DNA of 64,000 nucleotides from Flavimaribacter sp024343425 (GCA_965227645.1 OZ245773.1:5384797-5448796); one strand, 5' to 3'; numbered from the stretch's first letter, positions 1 through 9,123 are shown. The notes: generated by a model not told the origin, from the sequence alone. A program made the numbers and translations.

Positions 1-451
1 CGCGCTGTCGTTCGCCAACAGACAAATCCGAGATCATCGCATCCGGATCGACCTGCAAGCCGAAGCGCTCGGCGAGTTCGGTGAGTTTGCGTCGCGCCGG
101 CCGGCGCGCAGAGGAAAAAAGGCCAAGTCCTTCCGTGCCGATCATGACATTGTCGAGAACGCTCAGGTTGCCGGCGAGCGTGAAATGCTGGTGGACCATC
201 CCGATTCCGGCCTCGATCGCAGCACTTGGCTTGCCGGGCGGCAGTACGTCGCCGAACGCCCGAACCTCGCCACTGTCGGCCGTATAGTGGCCGAAGAGGA
301 TGTTCATCAGCGTCGTCTTGCCGGCGCCGTTTTCGCCGAGCAGCGCCAGCAGTTCCCCCTGGTTCAGGCTCAGGCTGATATCGTCATTGGCGACGAGATC
401 GCCGAAACGTTTGGTGATGCCGGAAAGCGCGAGAACGGGCGGCTGGGTCAA
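1..451 (-). CDS. ABC transporter ATP-binding protein of a BMP-type importer (partial, runs off the left edge)
   Basis: Only the first ~150 codons are present; the gene continues past base 1. The start is taken as TTG at 451, because the amidase stop codon overlaps it (ATTGA), the usual translational coupling. Walker A reads GENGAGKT and an ABC signature LSVGE follows about 100 residues later; the Q-loop segment contains GMVHQHF, which is typical of the double-domain RbsA/YufO-like ATPases that serve BMP-family importers. It would energise uptake of the ligand bound by the protein encoded at 1893-2876; the permease genes presumably lie beyond the window. The family and role are secure, the substrate is not. 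Confidence 0.9.
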   Translation of the reverse strand, partial: MTQPPVLALSGITKRFGDLVANDDISLSLNQGELLALLGENGAGKTTLMNILFGHYTADSGEVRAFGDVLPPGKPSAAIEAGIGMVHQHFTLAGNLSVLDNVMIGTEGLGLFSSARRPARRKLTELAERFGLQVDPDAMISDLSVGERQR

Positions 452-1890
452 TTGAGCCCTCCGGCGATCGGCGAAAGGAAGGGCCAGGGGGCGTCGTCTT
501 CAAGCTGGTGGGCGATATGCAACAGCAGCAGATCGGAACCGATCGGCCCGATGAGCTGCAGAGACAGCGGCAGGCCCTGATGGTCGAGACCGCGCGGGAT
601 GACCATCGCCGGAAGTCCGCAAACATTGGCGAGCGTGGCTCGCGGCGCATAACGACCCATGAACGCCCAGGTCCGGTCTGCGTCTGCATGGGTTTCGGCT
701 GTTTGACCGATTTTGACCGGCGCCCGACCCAGCACGGGCATGGCGATCACGTCGACATTCTCGAAGATCCGCCAGCATTCATGGGCGAGACGCGCGGCTT
801 CAGTGTTGGCGCGGAACAGTTCGGCCGCGGTTCGCTTGCGGCCTTGCGCGGCGTTGTCCGCGACGGCCGGATGCAATTCCTCATCGCCGATCCCGAGTGA
901 ATCAATCCAGTTCGCCTCGCTGATCGAAAGGTACATACGGGCGATTGCGTCAGTGCGTTCCACGATCGAATCCAGCTTCGCCGTTTCGATATCGACGATC
1001 GTGTGGCCGTGCGAGGCGAGGATCGGTTCGGCGCTGCGGATGGCGTTGGCCTGTTCCTCGCCAAGGCCGGCCGGCGCCGTGTCGACCAGCGCAATTCTCA
1101 AGCCGCGAACGGGACCGCCGGTCAGCGACTGATCGCCGTAAGGTCCCTTCACGTGACCGGAGACCGCGAAGAGGGCGGCGCTGATATCACGGACGGATCG
1201 CGCAATCACCAGTTCGCCGGTAATTCCCATGAGGTGGTTCGAAAATTCAGGCGCGTTGGGCACGAGACCGCGCGACGGTTTCAGCGCTGGCAAGCCGCAG
1301 CAGGCTGCAGGGATGCGTATCGAGCCTGCGGCGTCCGTGGCGTGGGCAATGGCGACGATGCCGGAGGCGACGGCCGCCGCCGCGCCGCTGGAAGAGCCGC
1401 CTGGCGAGTATTCGGGGTTCCAGGGATTGCGCGCCACGGGGTCCTCGGTCGGTTCACTGGTGACCGAAAGGCCGAAGGAAGGGCAGCTTGTCACGCCGAA
1501 GGGCAAGAGCCCTGCGCGGCGAAAGCGCTCGAAGATCATGCTGTCGCGTTCAGGCTTTCCGACGCGCGCGGCGATTGCCTTGGATCCTGCATGGGCAGGC
1601 AGACCCTTGGCTGCGTTGCCCAGTCCCTTGACGAGAAAAGGTACGCCGGCAAAGGGCATCGTATTGGTGTCGGCCGCGCCGTCGGCCATAAGCCTGTCAA
1701 ATGTCGCCGCAGCCGACAGTCCCATCTCCTCATCGAGAAAGGTGATCGCGCCCAACTTGTCGTTGCGGGCGCGATCAAGGCTGTCGCGCATGAGGGCCGA
1801 AGCTGTTGTCCGGCCCTCTCGAACGGCCTGCCCGAGAGCGGTCGCGTCTGCAAGCCCGTCGCCGGCGCTGCTGTCGCCAGCCTGCTGCAT
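448..1890 (-). CDS. Amidase (amidase-signature family) inside a BMP transporter operon
   Basis: 480-residue amidase-signature hydrolase, full length for the family. The Ser-cisSer-Lys triad is visible: Lys88 in PFLVKG, the GGSSSGA loop at 164-170 with the cis-Ser, and nucleophile Ser190 in AAGSIRIPA (the common GGSIR is AAGSIR here). It has no signal peptide, so it is cytoplasmic. It lies 2 bp after the BMP binding-protein gene and overlaps the ATPase start, so the three are one operon and the amidase probably acts on the imported compound or a breakdown product. Whether that is an amino-acid amide, a hydantoin/purine breakdown product or something else cannot be told from the sequence. Confidence 0.88.
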   Translation of the reverse strand: MQQAGDSSAGDGLADATALGQAVREGRTTASALMRDSLDRARNDKLGAITFLDEEMGLSAAATFDRLMADGAADTNTMPFAGVPFLVKGLGNAAKGLPAHAGSKAIAARVGKPERDSMIFERFRRAGLLPFGVTSCPSFGLSVTSEPTEDPVARNPWNPEYSPGGSSSGAAAAVASGIVAIAHATDAAGSIRIPAACCGLPALKPSRGLVPNAPEFSNHLMGITGELVIARSVRDISAALFAVSGHVKGPYGDQSLTGGPVRGLRIALVDTAPAGLGEEQANAIRSAEPILASHGHTIVDIETAKLDSIVERTDAIARMYLSISEANWIDSLGIGDEELHPAVADNAAQGRKRTAAELFRANTEAARLAHECWRIFENVDVIAMPVLGRAPVKIGQTAETHADADRTWAFMGRYAPRATLANVCGLPAMVIPRGLDHQGLPLSLQLIGPIGSDLLLLHIAHQLEDDAPWPFLSPIAGGLN

Positions 1891-1892
1891 GC

Positions 1893-2876
1893 TCAGGACG
1901 GTTCGTCGGGGTTGATCGGCACCTCGAACGATCCGTCCTTGATGGCCTGGCGCTTGGCTTCCATTGTGGCGATGGCGTCCGGCGGCAGCTTTTCGCTGAC
2001 GAAGATAATGTCATTGCCGCCATACTTCATGAAGGAAAACTCGGTGTAATCCTTGCCGACGGGCTTGCCTGCCTTGATATCGGCGACGATCGCCTCAATG
2101 GTCGGGCGATAGTTCCAGATGGCGTTTGCGAAGACCGTGTCGGGATACCGCTCGGTGTAGTCGATCAGCGAGCCCACGGCGAGCACGCCGCGTTCCTTGG
2201 CGCCGTCGGCCGTGCCGATGCGTTCGCCAAAGATGATGTCGGCGCCGGCGTCGATCTGTGCAATCGCGGCTTCCTTGGCTTTCGGCGGGTCAAACCAGGT
2301 GCCGATGAAGGCGTTCAGGAACTCGGCGTTCGGATTGACCTCGCTGACGCCGTCGCGGAAGGCGTTGATCAGCAGATTGACTTCCGGAATCGGATAACCG
2401 CCCACCGAACCGAATTTGTTGGTCTCGCTGATCGATCCGGCGAGCATGCCGGCAAGATAGGCGGCTTCGTGGTTGCGCGTGCCGAAGACGCCGAAATTGT
2501 CGCCGGACGGGCCGCCGGACGATCCCATCAGGAAGGCGACTTCAGGATAGTCCTGGGCGACTTGGCGCGCCTCGTTCTCAACGGCGTAGGATTCGCCCCA
2601 GATCAGGTCCACGCCCTGTTCGGCGTATTCGCGCATGGCGCGGGCGTAATCGGTGCCGGACACGCCTTCGGACCAGACGTACTCGATCAGACCGTCATCG
2701 GCGGCCGACTGCAGCGCTTCGTGGATGCGCGAGTTCCAGGCGTTCTCAACCGGCGAGGCATGGATTCCGGCGACCTTGATCTTGTCGTCGGCCATGGACG
2801 CTGCGCCCAGAGCCGGCAGAAGGCTTACTGCCGCCACGACGGTGATGAAGCGACGGCGTGAGAAGAGTTTGAACAT
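1893..2876 (-). CDS. BMP-family ABC transporter substrate-binding protein
   Basis: Periplasmic binding protein of the basic-membrane-protein/PnrA family, which typically binds purine nucleosides or related ligands. The start ATG at 2876 is preferred over an upstream in-frame start because AGGGGA lies 7 bp before it and because it gives a clean signal peptide. The N-terminus MFKLFSRRRFIT has a twin-arginine-like SRRRF motif, a hydrophobic stretch and an Ala-rich cleavage region, so Tat export is possible. Family landmarks include the VSGTDYARAM-like ligand segment and the GSIS-ETNKFGSVGGYPIPEV block. First gene of the leftward operon with the amidase and the ATPase. Ligand unknown. Confidence 0.9.
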   Translation of the reverse strand: MFKLFSRRRFITVVAAVSLLPALGAASMADDKIKVAGIHASPVENAWNSRIHEALQSAADDGLIEYVWSEGVSGTDYARAMREYAEQGVDLIWGESYAVENEARQVAQDYPEVAFLMGSSGGPSGDNFGVFGTRNHEAAYLAGMLAGSISETNKFGSVGGYPIPEVNLLINAFRDGVSEVNPNAEFLNAFIGTWFDPPKAKEAAIAQIDAGADIIFGERIGTADGAKERGVLAVGSLIDYTERYPDTVFANAIWNYRPTIEAIVADIKAGKPVGKDYTEFSFMKYGGNDIIFVSEKLPPDAIATMEAKRQAIKDGSFEVPINPDEPS

Positions 2877-3086
2877 TTTCGGTTCCCCTAAAGAGTTCAT
2901 TATATCGGCGCAGACGGGTATCTTCAGCCGATCTTGTTTTGCTGTACCGCACAATTTAGACGGCGGGCCAAATTCTTTGTCAATAGGGCGCGATTATTCT
3001 TGAGTGATCGAAAACAGGATTGTTTTGGAAGCAGTTGCATCGATCATGTGATAATCTCCGGGGCGCGCGAGTGGAGGACCTGATTG

Positions 3087-4235
3087 ATGTCTGTGCGTGG
3101 AACCCGCATTCTGGTCGGAACGAACAAGGGCGCCTTTCTGGTCGCCGGCGAAACTGACCGATGGACAGTCAAAGGGCCCTTCTGTGACGGCTGGTCTATC
3201 AATCACATTATCGGCGACGCGGACACGGACACGATTTGGGCCGGAGGCGGCGGCGACTGGCACGGCGCGGGCGTCTGGCGCTCCGGCGACGGCGGAGAAA
3301 GCTGGGATCTCACGCGCCTGACATCCGGCCAGATGGATGCGTGGGCCGCGCAGGACGCCGATTTCGCCGCCATGATCGGCTGGACGGATACGCCATTGCC
3401 CTTCGGCGACGCGTTTTCGCAGATCTGGTCGCTCGGGTTTGCGCATGGAAAACTGTACGCAGGCGCAAAGCCGGCGAACCTGCTTGCCAGCCATGATGGC
3501 GGCGCCACCTTCGAGCGCCTGCAGGGGCTGAACGATCACCCGTCGGCGGAGAGCTGGAACCCCGGCGGCGCCGGTCTTGTGTTGCACACGATCGTGTCCG
3601 ACCCATCCGATCCGGAAAAGATGTGGATCGGCATTTCGGCTGCGGGCGTCTTCGCCACAGAGGATGGCGGAAAAAACTGGGAGCGCCGCAACCGGCTGTC
3701 CAATCTCGGCGCATGCGCGGATCACGACCACCCGGCGGGGCCCCGCGACGGTGAAATCGGGCATTGTGTCCACAACATGATGCGCGCGCCGGGAGAGGGC
3801 GATCTGCTCTACCAGCAAAATCATCACGGCGTGTGGCGCTCTGGCGATGGCGGGCGAAGCTGGGACGACATCACAGCAGGCCTGCCGTCAACATTCGGCT
3901 TTCCAATCTGCGTGCATCCACGAAACGCGCAAACGATCTGGACGCTACCGCTGAACGGAGACAGCGCCGGACGTTTTCCGCCAAACGCTGCGGCCGCAGT
4001 CTGGCGTTCAAGAGACGGCGGGCAAAGCTGGGAAGACATGCGCGCCGGACTGCCGCAGGAAAGCTGCTACTTCACCGTTCTGCGTCAGGCGATGGCGCGA
4101 GATGAGGCCGATCCCGTGGGCGTCTATTTCGGGACCAACAGCGGCTCGGTCTTCGCCAGTCTTGACGAAGGGGATACGTGGGAAGAAATCGCGCGGCATT
4201 TGCCGACAATCCTTTCCATCGAGGCGATGGGCTGA
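3087..4235 (+). CDS. Asp-box (BNR) beta-propeller repeat protein, sialidase/VPS10-like fold
   Basis: 382 residues with six Asp-box motifs of the form S-x-D-x-G-x-x-W, for example WRSGDGGESWD, ATEDGGKNWE, WRSGDGGRSWD, WRSRDGGQSWE and ASLDEGDTWE. They are spaced as in a beta-propeller (WD40/YVTN/BNR-like superfamily, exo-sialidase-like fold). No signal peptide is visible, so it is predicted to be cytoplasmic, and the catalytic residues of true sialidases are not evident; enzymatic activity should not be assumed. Start ATG 3087 has GGAGG 9 bp upstream; the TTG immediately before it is rejected. Followed 95 bp later by the Gmad2-LysM gene on the same strand. Confidence 0.82.
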   Translation: MSVRGTRILVGTNKGAFLVAGETDRWTVKGPFCDGWSINHIIGDADTDTIWAGGGGDWHGAGVWRSGDGGESWDLTRLTSGQMDAWAAQDADFAAMIGWTDTPLPFGDAFSQIWSLGFAHGKLYAGAKPANLLASHDGGATFERLQGLNDHPSAESWNPGGAGLVLHTIVSDPSDPEKMWIGISAAGVFATEDGGKNWERRNRLSNLGACADHDHPAGPRDGEIGHCVHNMMRAPGEGDLLYQQNHHGVWRSGDGGRSWDDITAGLPSTFGFPICVHPRNAQTIWTLPLNGDSAGRFPPNAAAAVWRSRDGGQSWEDMRAGLPQESCYFTVLRQAMARDEADPVGVYFGTNSGSVFASLDEGDTWEEIARHLPTILSIEAMG

Positions 4236-4329
4236 CGACTCTGTCGCCCTGCAACCCAAAGTGATTGGCCCTATACAATCGTGGCGTGTAGTCTGGGCGC
4301 CTTGGAGCGGCAGATGGGGAGGACGCGCC

Positions 4330-4818
4330 ATGGCCGGCAATATCGACATCCAGCAGCCACAGCCTTTCGATCTCGTGGGGAGCACCATCCTGATTTCAGG
4401 CAACGCGGCCGCTTTCGAGGGGACGCTGACAATTCGCGTCAGCGAGGGTCACGACGAATATTCCTCCTTCACCAATGTAGGATCGCTGGCGCTTCGCCAG
4501 TTCCAGGGCGAAATCACGATCCCGGACAATCCGGGCTTCCAGTTGTCGCGGCTGTTCCTGACGCTCGCCGACGACACCGGCAACGAAAACGGGCCGTCGG
4601 TCATCATTCCCGTTCTCTTCGGACCGAAAATTGTTCCCGGGTACACGGGCTATCGCAACTACACCGTCAAATCCGGCGATACGCTGACGAAGATCGCACG
4701 CGCCGAATACGGCAATGACGACTTCCAGCCGATCGTCGAGGCAAACCAGCACTTCATCAGCGACCCGGATCTGATTTTCGTGGGACAGGTGCTGCGCGTG
4801 CCGCGCAACGACACCTGA
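4330..4818 (+). CDS. Small Gmad2 (Ig-like) plus LysM domain protein
   Basis: 162-residue protein with two parts. Residues ~5-105 match the Gmad2 Ig-like domain (IDIQQPQPFDLVGSTILISG, then AFEGTLTIRV and RFQGE-like strands). Residues ~113-160 are a LysM module (YTVKSGDTLTKIARAEYGN ... IFVGQVLRVP) that would bind peptidoglycan-type glycans. Start ATG 4330 is chosen because GGGGAGG lies just upstream and because the open frame before it is antisense-like. No signal peptide or membrane anchor is seen, which is odd for a LysM protein; a non-classical route or a cytoplasmic role is possible. Confidence 0.82.
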   Translation: MAGNIDIQQPQPFDLVGSTILISGNAAAFEGTLTIRVSEGHDEYSSFTNVGSLALRQFQGEITIPDNPGFQLSRLFLTLADDTGNENGPSVIIPVLFGPKIVPGYTGYRNYTVKSGDTLTKIARAEYGNDDFQPIVEANQHFISDPDLIFVGQVLRVPRNDT

Positions 4819-4961
4819 TCATTTCCGGCATACAGTCCATCCGACTAAGTAACGTGACATTGGGCGGTCTTTTACAAGGCGGTCTGTTTGGGTAATGCTG
4901 TTTCCCGAAGCGTGGGCGCGTTTGGACCTCCATGATCCGATCGCAGCGGGGACGGCTGGCA

Positions 4962-5492
4962 ATGACGATAACACCGACTGATGCGGACTGGCTCATCAGA
5001 GCGGCCGGACCGGACGACCAGTCCGCGATCAGCGCCCTGGTGCGGTCGGAGCGGCTGTTTCCCTATGGGCTCGGCTGGCGGACCTTTGTCGTGGCCGAGG
5101 CGGGCGAGAGGATTGTCGGCGCGGCGCAGATCCGCAATCATCGCGACAGCGCGCGTGAACTCGGATCGCTGGTGGTGACGCCGGGCTGGCGCAATCGCGG
5201 CGTCGCGGAGGCGATGATCGAAGCGCTGCTGGTCGGCGAAACAGGTCCGGTGCACCTTGTCACCGCCGCCGAGCGGGCCCCACGCTTCACGCGTTTCGGT
5301 TTCGAGAAAATCAGTGTCTCACAGGCGCCGGGCGGGTTGCAGCGGCATTTCTGGCTCGGGCAAATCGGCGGCGGGTTGTCGCGGCTATTCAGCCTTCGGC
5401 GCCCGAGGTCGATGGTGGTGATGCGCCGGGACGGCGATGCTTCTTCTCCTTCAGCGAATCCATCGCCCAACCGACGGAGAAGCCGTGCATGA
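4962..5492 (+). CDS. GNAT-family N-acetyltransferase
   Basis: 176-residue acetyltransferase with the acetyl-CoA-binding motif A (LGSLVVTPGWRNRGVAEAMI, with the R-N-R-G-V-A loop) and the usual strand order before it. This resembles ArgA/PanZ-like single-domain GNATs; the substrate is unknown. ATG 4962 is preferred over ATG 4932 because GGGGACGG precedes it. The last ~104 bp overlap the 3' end of the convergent antiporter gene, and the C-terminal Arg/Ser/Pro-rich tail is low complexity, so the native C-terminus may simply be a run-on into the neighbour. Confidence 0.75.
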   Translation: MTITPTDADWLIRAAGPDDQSAISALVRSERLFPYGLGWRTFVVAEAGERIVGAAQIRNHRDSARELGSLVVTPGWRNRGVAEAMIEALLVGETGPVHLVTAAERAPRFTRFGFEKISVSQAPGGLQRHFWLGQIGGGLSRLFSLRRPRSMVVMRRDGDASSPSANPSPNRRRSRA

Positions 5493-6684
5493 TGGTGGAC
5501 AGCAAAATGACCAGTCCGACGAGCGCCCAAAGCGCGTTCTCGTTGACAAACTCCATGTTCTTGCCAGCGTAGCACAGATAGTAGATCGAACCGACGCCGC
5601 GCACGCCGTAGACCGAAATCACCCACCGGTCGCGGTGGGGCAGGTCGGTTCCGAGAAGTCCGATCCAGCCGGACAGCGGGCGAATGATCAAGAGCAGCAC
5701 CACGGCGACGGCGATCTGCGTCCATGTTAGATCGGCGAAGAGCAGCGGCAGGACGCTGCCGAGCGCGATCAGCAACAAGGCGGTGAGCGCGTGTTCGATC
5801 GATTCGGAAAAATCGTGCAGGCGCCGGTGGAAATGGTGGTCTTCCTCGATCCGACGCAGGGTCAGGCCCAGAATGGCGACGGCGATGAAGCCGTAGCCCT
5901 CGATCATCTCGGTGGAACCGTAGCACAACAGCACGCCGGCGAGGGCGATCACGCCGGACCCGGTCTCGGCCAGGATCGATCCCCGCGGCACGACGAAGAG
6001 GATGTAGCCGAGCGCCTTCGCGCCGAGCCAGCCCATGACGACGCCGGCTGCGATCCGGTAGACGACGTCGATGGCGAACCATTCGATCCCCCATACGGAC
6101 GGCTGAAGACCGGCGGCGGCGACGATCAGCCCGAGATAGACGAAGGGAAAAGCGAGCCCGTCATTGAGGCCGGCCTCGGTGGTGAGCGTGAAGCGCACCG
6201 GGTGTTCGGCGCCCTCATGCGGCGGACCGACCTGAACGTCCGACGCAAGCACGGGATCGGTTGGCGCAAGCACAGCGCCAAGCAGGATCGCGCCGGCGGC
6301 GGTCAGGCCGACAAAGCCGACGCCGAGAAAGGCGACGGCGAAAATCGTGAGCGGCATGGCGATCGCCAGCATGCGAAAGGTCGGGATCCATTTTCGCCAG
6401 GCGCCGATCCTGTCGATGCGCATGCCGGCGCCGAACAGCGCGATGATGACGGTGAGTTCGCTGACCAGTTCCCATGGAAGCGGCGTCTGGCGCGGATCGG
6501 GGATCGCCGGCAGGCCGGGGATGAGCAGGCTGGCGGCCGCGCCGAACATAATCATCAGCGGAGCGGCGGCTGGTTCCCGCGTCGAGACGAGGCGTGGCAG
6601 CCAGCGCGCCAGGATAACGATGACGCCGATGACGGCGAGCGCGAGGTGGTAGGGTTCGAGGGCGAAAAATTCGTGATTCTTCAT
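5389..6684 (-). CDS. Cation:proton antiporter, CPA1 (NhaP-like)
   Basis: 431-residue inner-membrane protein with about 12 hydrophobic segments. CPA1 landmarks are the GAVLAPTDPVLASDVQ block (the conserved T-D-P unwound-helix motif) and a second acidic block with EAGLNDGLAFPF, which includes the cation-binding Asp. It would exchange Na+ or K+ for H+ for pH and salt homeostasis. It has no TrkA-C/RCK tail, unlike the second antiporter at 54558-56345. Ends convergently with the GNAT gene. Ion specificity is not readable. Confidence 0.87.
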   Translation of the reverse strand: MKNHEFFALEPYHLALAVIGVIVILARWLPRLVSTREPAAAPLMIMFGAAASLLIPGLPAIPDPRQTPLPWELVSELTVIIALFGAGMRIDRIGAWRKWIPTFRMLAIAMPLTIFAVAFLGVGFVGLTAAGAILLGAVLAPTDPVLASDVQVGPPHEGAEHPVRFTLTTEAGLNDGLAFPFVYLGLIVAAAGLQPSVWGIEWFAIDVVYRIAAGVVMGWLGAKALGYILFVVPRGSILAETGSGVIALAGVLLCYGSTEMIEGYGFIAVAILGLTLRRIEEDHHFHRRLHDFSESIEHALTALLLIALGSVLPLLFADLTWTQIAVAVVLLLIIRPLSGWIGLLGTDLPHRDRWVISVYGVRGVGSIYYLCYAGKNMEFVNENALWALVGLVILLSTIMHGFSVGWAMDSLKEKKHRRPGASPPSTSGAEG

Positions 6685-6763
6685 TCAGTCTTTCAGTGCG
6701 TGTGAAGGGGCGCAACGCCCATCGCCCCTCTGATCAACGCGTGAAGACTGAATTGGTTGCAGG

Positions 6764-7573
6764 TCAGTCGAGCAGGCCGCCCGGCGAAAACAGGTCGGCG
6801 ATCAGCGTGTCGCGCGCGCGGAAGCCGGGAGGCGTCTTCTGGCGCGCGCTGTCCTGGATCAGCCGGGCAAACGCCACCGTTCGGCCGTCGCGCGAAGCCC
6901 AGCCGACGAACCAGCCGAAAGGCGTTCCCCGCACGACATTGCCGTCAGGTCCGCGCGGCAGACCGGCGCCGGTCTTGCCATAAAGCCGCCATCCGCTCTG
7001 TTGCAGGCCGTGATCCATGATCGCGGCAGTGTTTTCGACGGCGGACGCCTTGACCGGCAGCCGCCCGCTGACGAGATTGCGCAGGAAGGCGATCTGTTCG
7101 TCCGGCGCGATCTGCAGCGATGAGCTGAGCCAGGCGTGTGTCAGTCCGTTGTTCTTGCCCGGATCGCCGGACAGGTCGCGATTGCCGTAGCCGAAGGCGT
7201 CGACATAGGACTGGAAGCGCTCCGGGCCCAGCCTTTCTGTAATCTGCTGCGAATACCAGACGACGGAATATTGCATCCAGCGGGCGGGCGTCGCGGGTTC
7301 GCGCCACTCCGGCCGCCAGTCGATATAACCTTCCTGAAAGGGGAGTTCCGGCTCTTCAGGCGACTGCAGGACGCCGCTGTCGAAGCCCATCAGGGCGATG
7401 GCGATCTTGAAGGTCGAGGCCGGCGACATCCGGCCTGCGCAATCGCCCTCGCGCGCCAGTTCGGCGCTGCTGTCCACCTCCACCACGAGGGTGCAGATCG
7501 TGCGTGTTTGAGCCTGGCCTGGCTCGACAGCGCAAAGAAACAGGGCAAGGCTTGAGAGGGCAAGACGCACCAT
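6764..7573 (-). CDS. Class D (OXA-type) beta-lactamase
   Basis: 269-residue serine beta-lactamase with a signal peptide (MVRLALSSLALFLCAVEPGQA). All class D landmarks are present: S53-T54-F55-K56 (nucleophile and carboxylated Lys), S103-V-V105, Y129-G-N131, Trp148 in LTHAWLSSSLQI, which shields the carboxylated Lys, and K200-T-G202. It should be an active periplasmic penicillin/oxacillin hydrolase. AAGGAG lies 8 bp before the ATG at 7573. Divergent from ugpB, with a 222-bp gap. No mobile-element marks flank it, and its base composition matches its neighbours, so it reads as a resident chromosomal gene. The spectrum cannot be predicted. Confidence 0.92.
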   Translation of the reverse strand: MVRLALSSLALFLCAVEPGQAQTRTICTLVVEVDSSAELAREGDCAGRMSPASTFKIAIALMGFDSGVLQSPEEPELPFQEGYIDWRPEWREPATPARWMQYSVVWYSQQITERLGPERFQSYVDAFGYGNRDLSGDPGKNNGLTHAWLSSSLQIAPDEQIAFLRNLVSGRLPVKASAVENTAAIMDHGLQQSGWRLYGKTGAGLPRGPDGNVVRGTPFGWFVGWASRDGRTVAFARLIQDSARQKTPPGFRARDTLIADLFSPGGLLD

Positions 7574-7714
7574 GATGGTTCTCCTTTCCTGGCGGGCCGG
7601 ACCATCGGAGATTCGGCCTCTGGCGTCAATCTTGCCGCCGAAAGTTGCGAAAACCGGAAATACTGCCCGCTGTAGTGGAGTTTCGCAGGAAATATAAACA
7701 ACCCCTTGTGACTA

Positions 7715-7732
7715 CTGTCACCGAACTGTAGT
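7715..7732 (+). promoter_or_regulatory. Pho box upstream of ugpB
   Basis: Two 7-bp direct repeats CTGTCAC and CTGTAGT separated by 4 bp (CGAA) match the PhoB-binding consensus (CTGTCAT-N4-CTGTCAT). A weaker third repeat lies 11 bp further upstream (CCTTGTG). The site is 64 bp before the ugpB start. PhoB control of ugp under phosphate starvation is established in enterobacteria and rhizobia; here it is inferred from the site. Confidence 0.7.
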
Positions 7733-7795
7733 TTTTCAGACGTAGGAGGAGCGGACCTTGCGAAATAGGTTCGTGATACAACAGGGAGAATTCCT

Positions 7796-9109
7796 ATGAA
7801 GAAACTGATCCTGTCGGCGATGCTTGCAAGCTCCGCCGCCGCGTTGCCGATGCCCGCCATGGCGGCGACCGAAATCGAATTCTGGCATGCCTTTACCGGA
7901 CGCCTCGGCGAACTGGTGGCCGAACAGGTCGAGACCTTCAACAACAGCCAGGACGACTATGTGGTCGTCGCCTCGCACAAGGGCAATTACTCCGAAACGC
8001 TGAACGCCGGCATCGCCGCCTTCCGCGCCGGTGAGCAGCCCGATATCCTGATGGTCTTCGAGGTCGGCACGGCGACGATGATGGGCGCCAAGGGCGCGGT
8101 CAAGCCGGTCTACGAGGTGATGGCGGAAGCCGGCGCCGATTTCGATCCCGACGCCTATATCGGCGCGGTGAAGGGCTACTACACCACGACCGACGGCGAA
8201 ATGCTGTCGCTGCCGTTCAACTCCTCGACGCCGGTTCTCTGGGTCAACAAGGACGCGCTGAAGGAAGCCGGCATCGACCCCGACGTCGATCTCTCCACCT
8301 GGGAGAAGGTCGGCGACGTGCTGGACACGCTGAAGGCGGCTGGTCACGAGTGCCCGCTGACGACGGCCTGGCAGAGCTGGATCCATCTCGAAAACCTGTC
8401 GGCCTATCACAACGTGCCTTTCGCCACGCAGGACAACGGCTTCGCCGGCCTGGATACGGAACTGGCGTTCAACAGCCCGCTGCAGGTCAAGCACATCCAG
8501 ACGATGGGCGACTGGGCCAAGGACGGCAAGTTCGTCTACAAGGGCCGCCGCAACGAAGGCGGCGCTGACTTCCGCTCCGGCGGCTGCGCGCTGTTTACCG
8601 AAAGCTCGGCCGGCTATGCGGGCATCAGCTCGGAAGCCGAATTCGACTTCGCCGTTCGCCCGCTGCCCTACTGGTCGGACGCCGAAGGAGCGCCGCAGAA
8701 CACGATCATCGGCGGCGCTTCGCTGTGGGTGATGGAAGGCCAGGACCCGGCGGAGTACGAAGCCGTCGCCGCTTTCCTGAACTTCCTGTCGTCCACCGAC
8801 ATCCAGGCCAAGTGGCACCAGGACACCGGCTACCTGCCGATCACCAAGGCCGCCGGCGAAAAGACCAGGGCGGACGGTTTCTATGACGCCAATCCGGGCA
8901 CCGACATCGCGGTGATCCAGATGACGGCGAACGAGCCGACCGCCAATTCGAAGGGCCTGCGTCTCGGCTCCTTCGACCAGATCCGCGGCATCATCGACGA
9001 GGAACTGGAAGGCGTATGGTCGGGCGACAAGGACGCCCAGGCGGCGCTCGACAGCGCGGTGGATCGCGGCAACCAGCTGCTTCGCCGTTTCGAGCAGGCC
9101 AACAACTGA
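7796..9109 (+). CDS. ugpB: sn-glycerol-3-phosphate ABC transporter, periplasmic binding protein
   Basis: 437 residues with a Sec signal peptide cleaved near AMA-AT (residue 23). The family pattern EIEFWHAFTGRLGE at the start of the mature protein and the SGGCALFTESSAGYAGI segment identify UgpB. It captures glycerol-3-phosphate and its diesters in the periplasm. First gene of ugpBAEC, with GGGAGAA 8 bp before the ATG and a Pho box upstream. Binding proteins are needed in excess over permeases, and the hairpin at 9124-9151 fits that. Confidence 0.95.
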   Translation: MKKLILSAMLASSAAALPMPAMAATEIEFWHAFTGRLGELVAEQVETFNNSQDDYVVVASHKGNYSETLNAGIAAFRAGEQPDILMVFEVGTATMMGAKGAVKPVYEVMAEAGADFDPDAYIGAVKGYYTTTDGEMLSLPFNSSTPVLWVNKDALKEAGIDPDVDLSTWEKVGDVLDTLKAAGHECPLTTAWQSWIHLENLSAYHNVPFATQDNGFAGLDTELAFNSPLQVKHIQTMGDWAKDGKFVYKGRRNEGGADFRSGGCALFTESSAGYAGISSEAEFDFAVRPLPYWSDAEGAPQNTIIGGASLWVMEGQDPAEYEAVAAFLNFLSSTDIQAKWHQDTGYLPITKAAGEKTRADGFYDANPGTDIAVIQMTANEPTANSKGLRLGSFDQIRGIIDEELEGVWSGDKDAQAALDSAVDRGNQLLRRFEQANN

Positions 9110-9123
9110 TAAAACAGACATGC

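Noticed and set aside
2994..3827. 277-codon minus-strand frame opposite the Asp-box gene
   Set aside because: No family pattern and no ribosome site; the plus strand has six regular Asp-box motifs.
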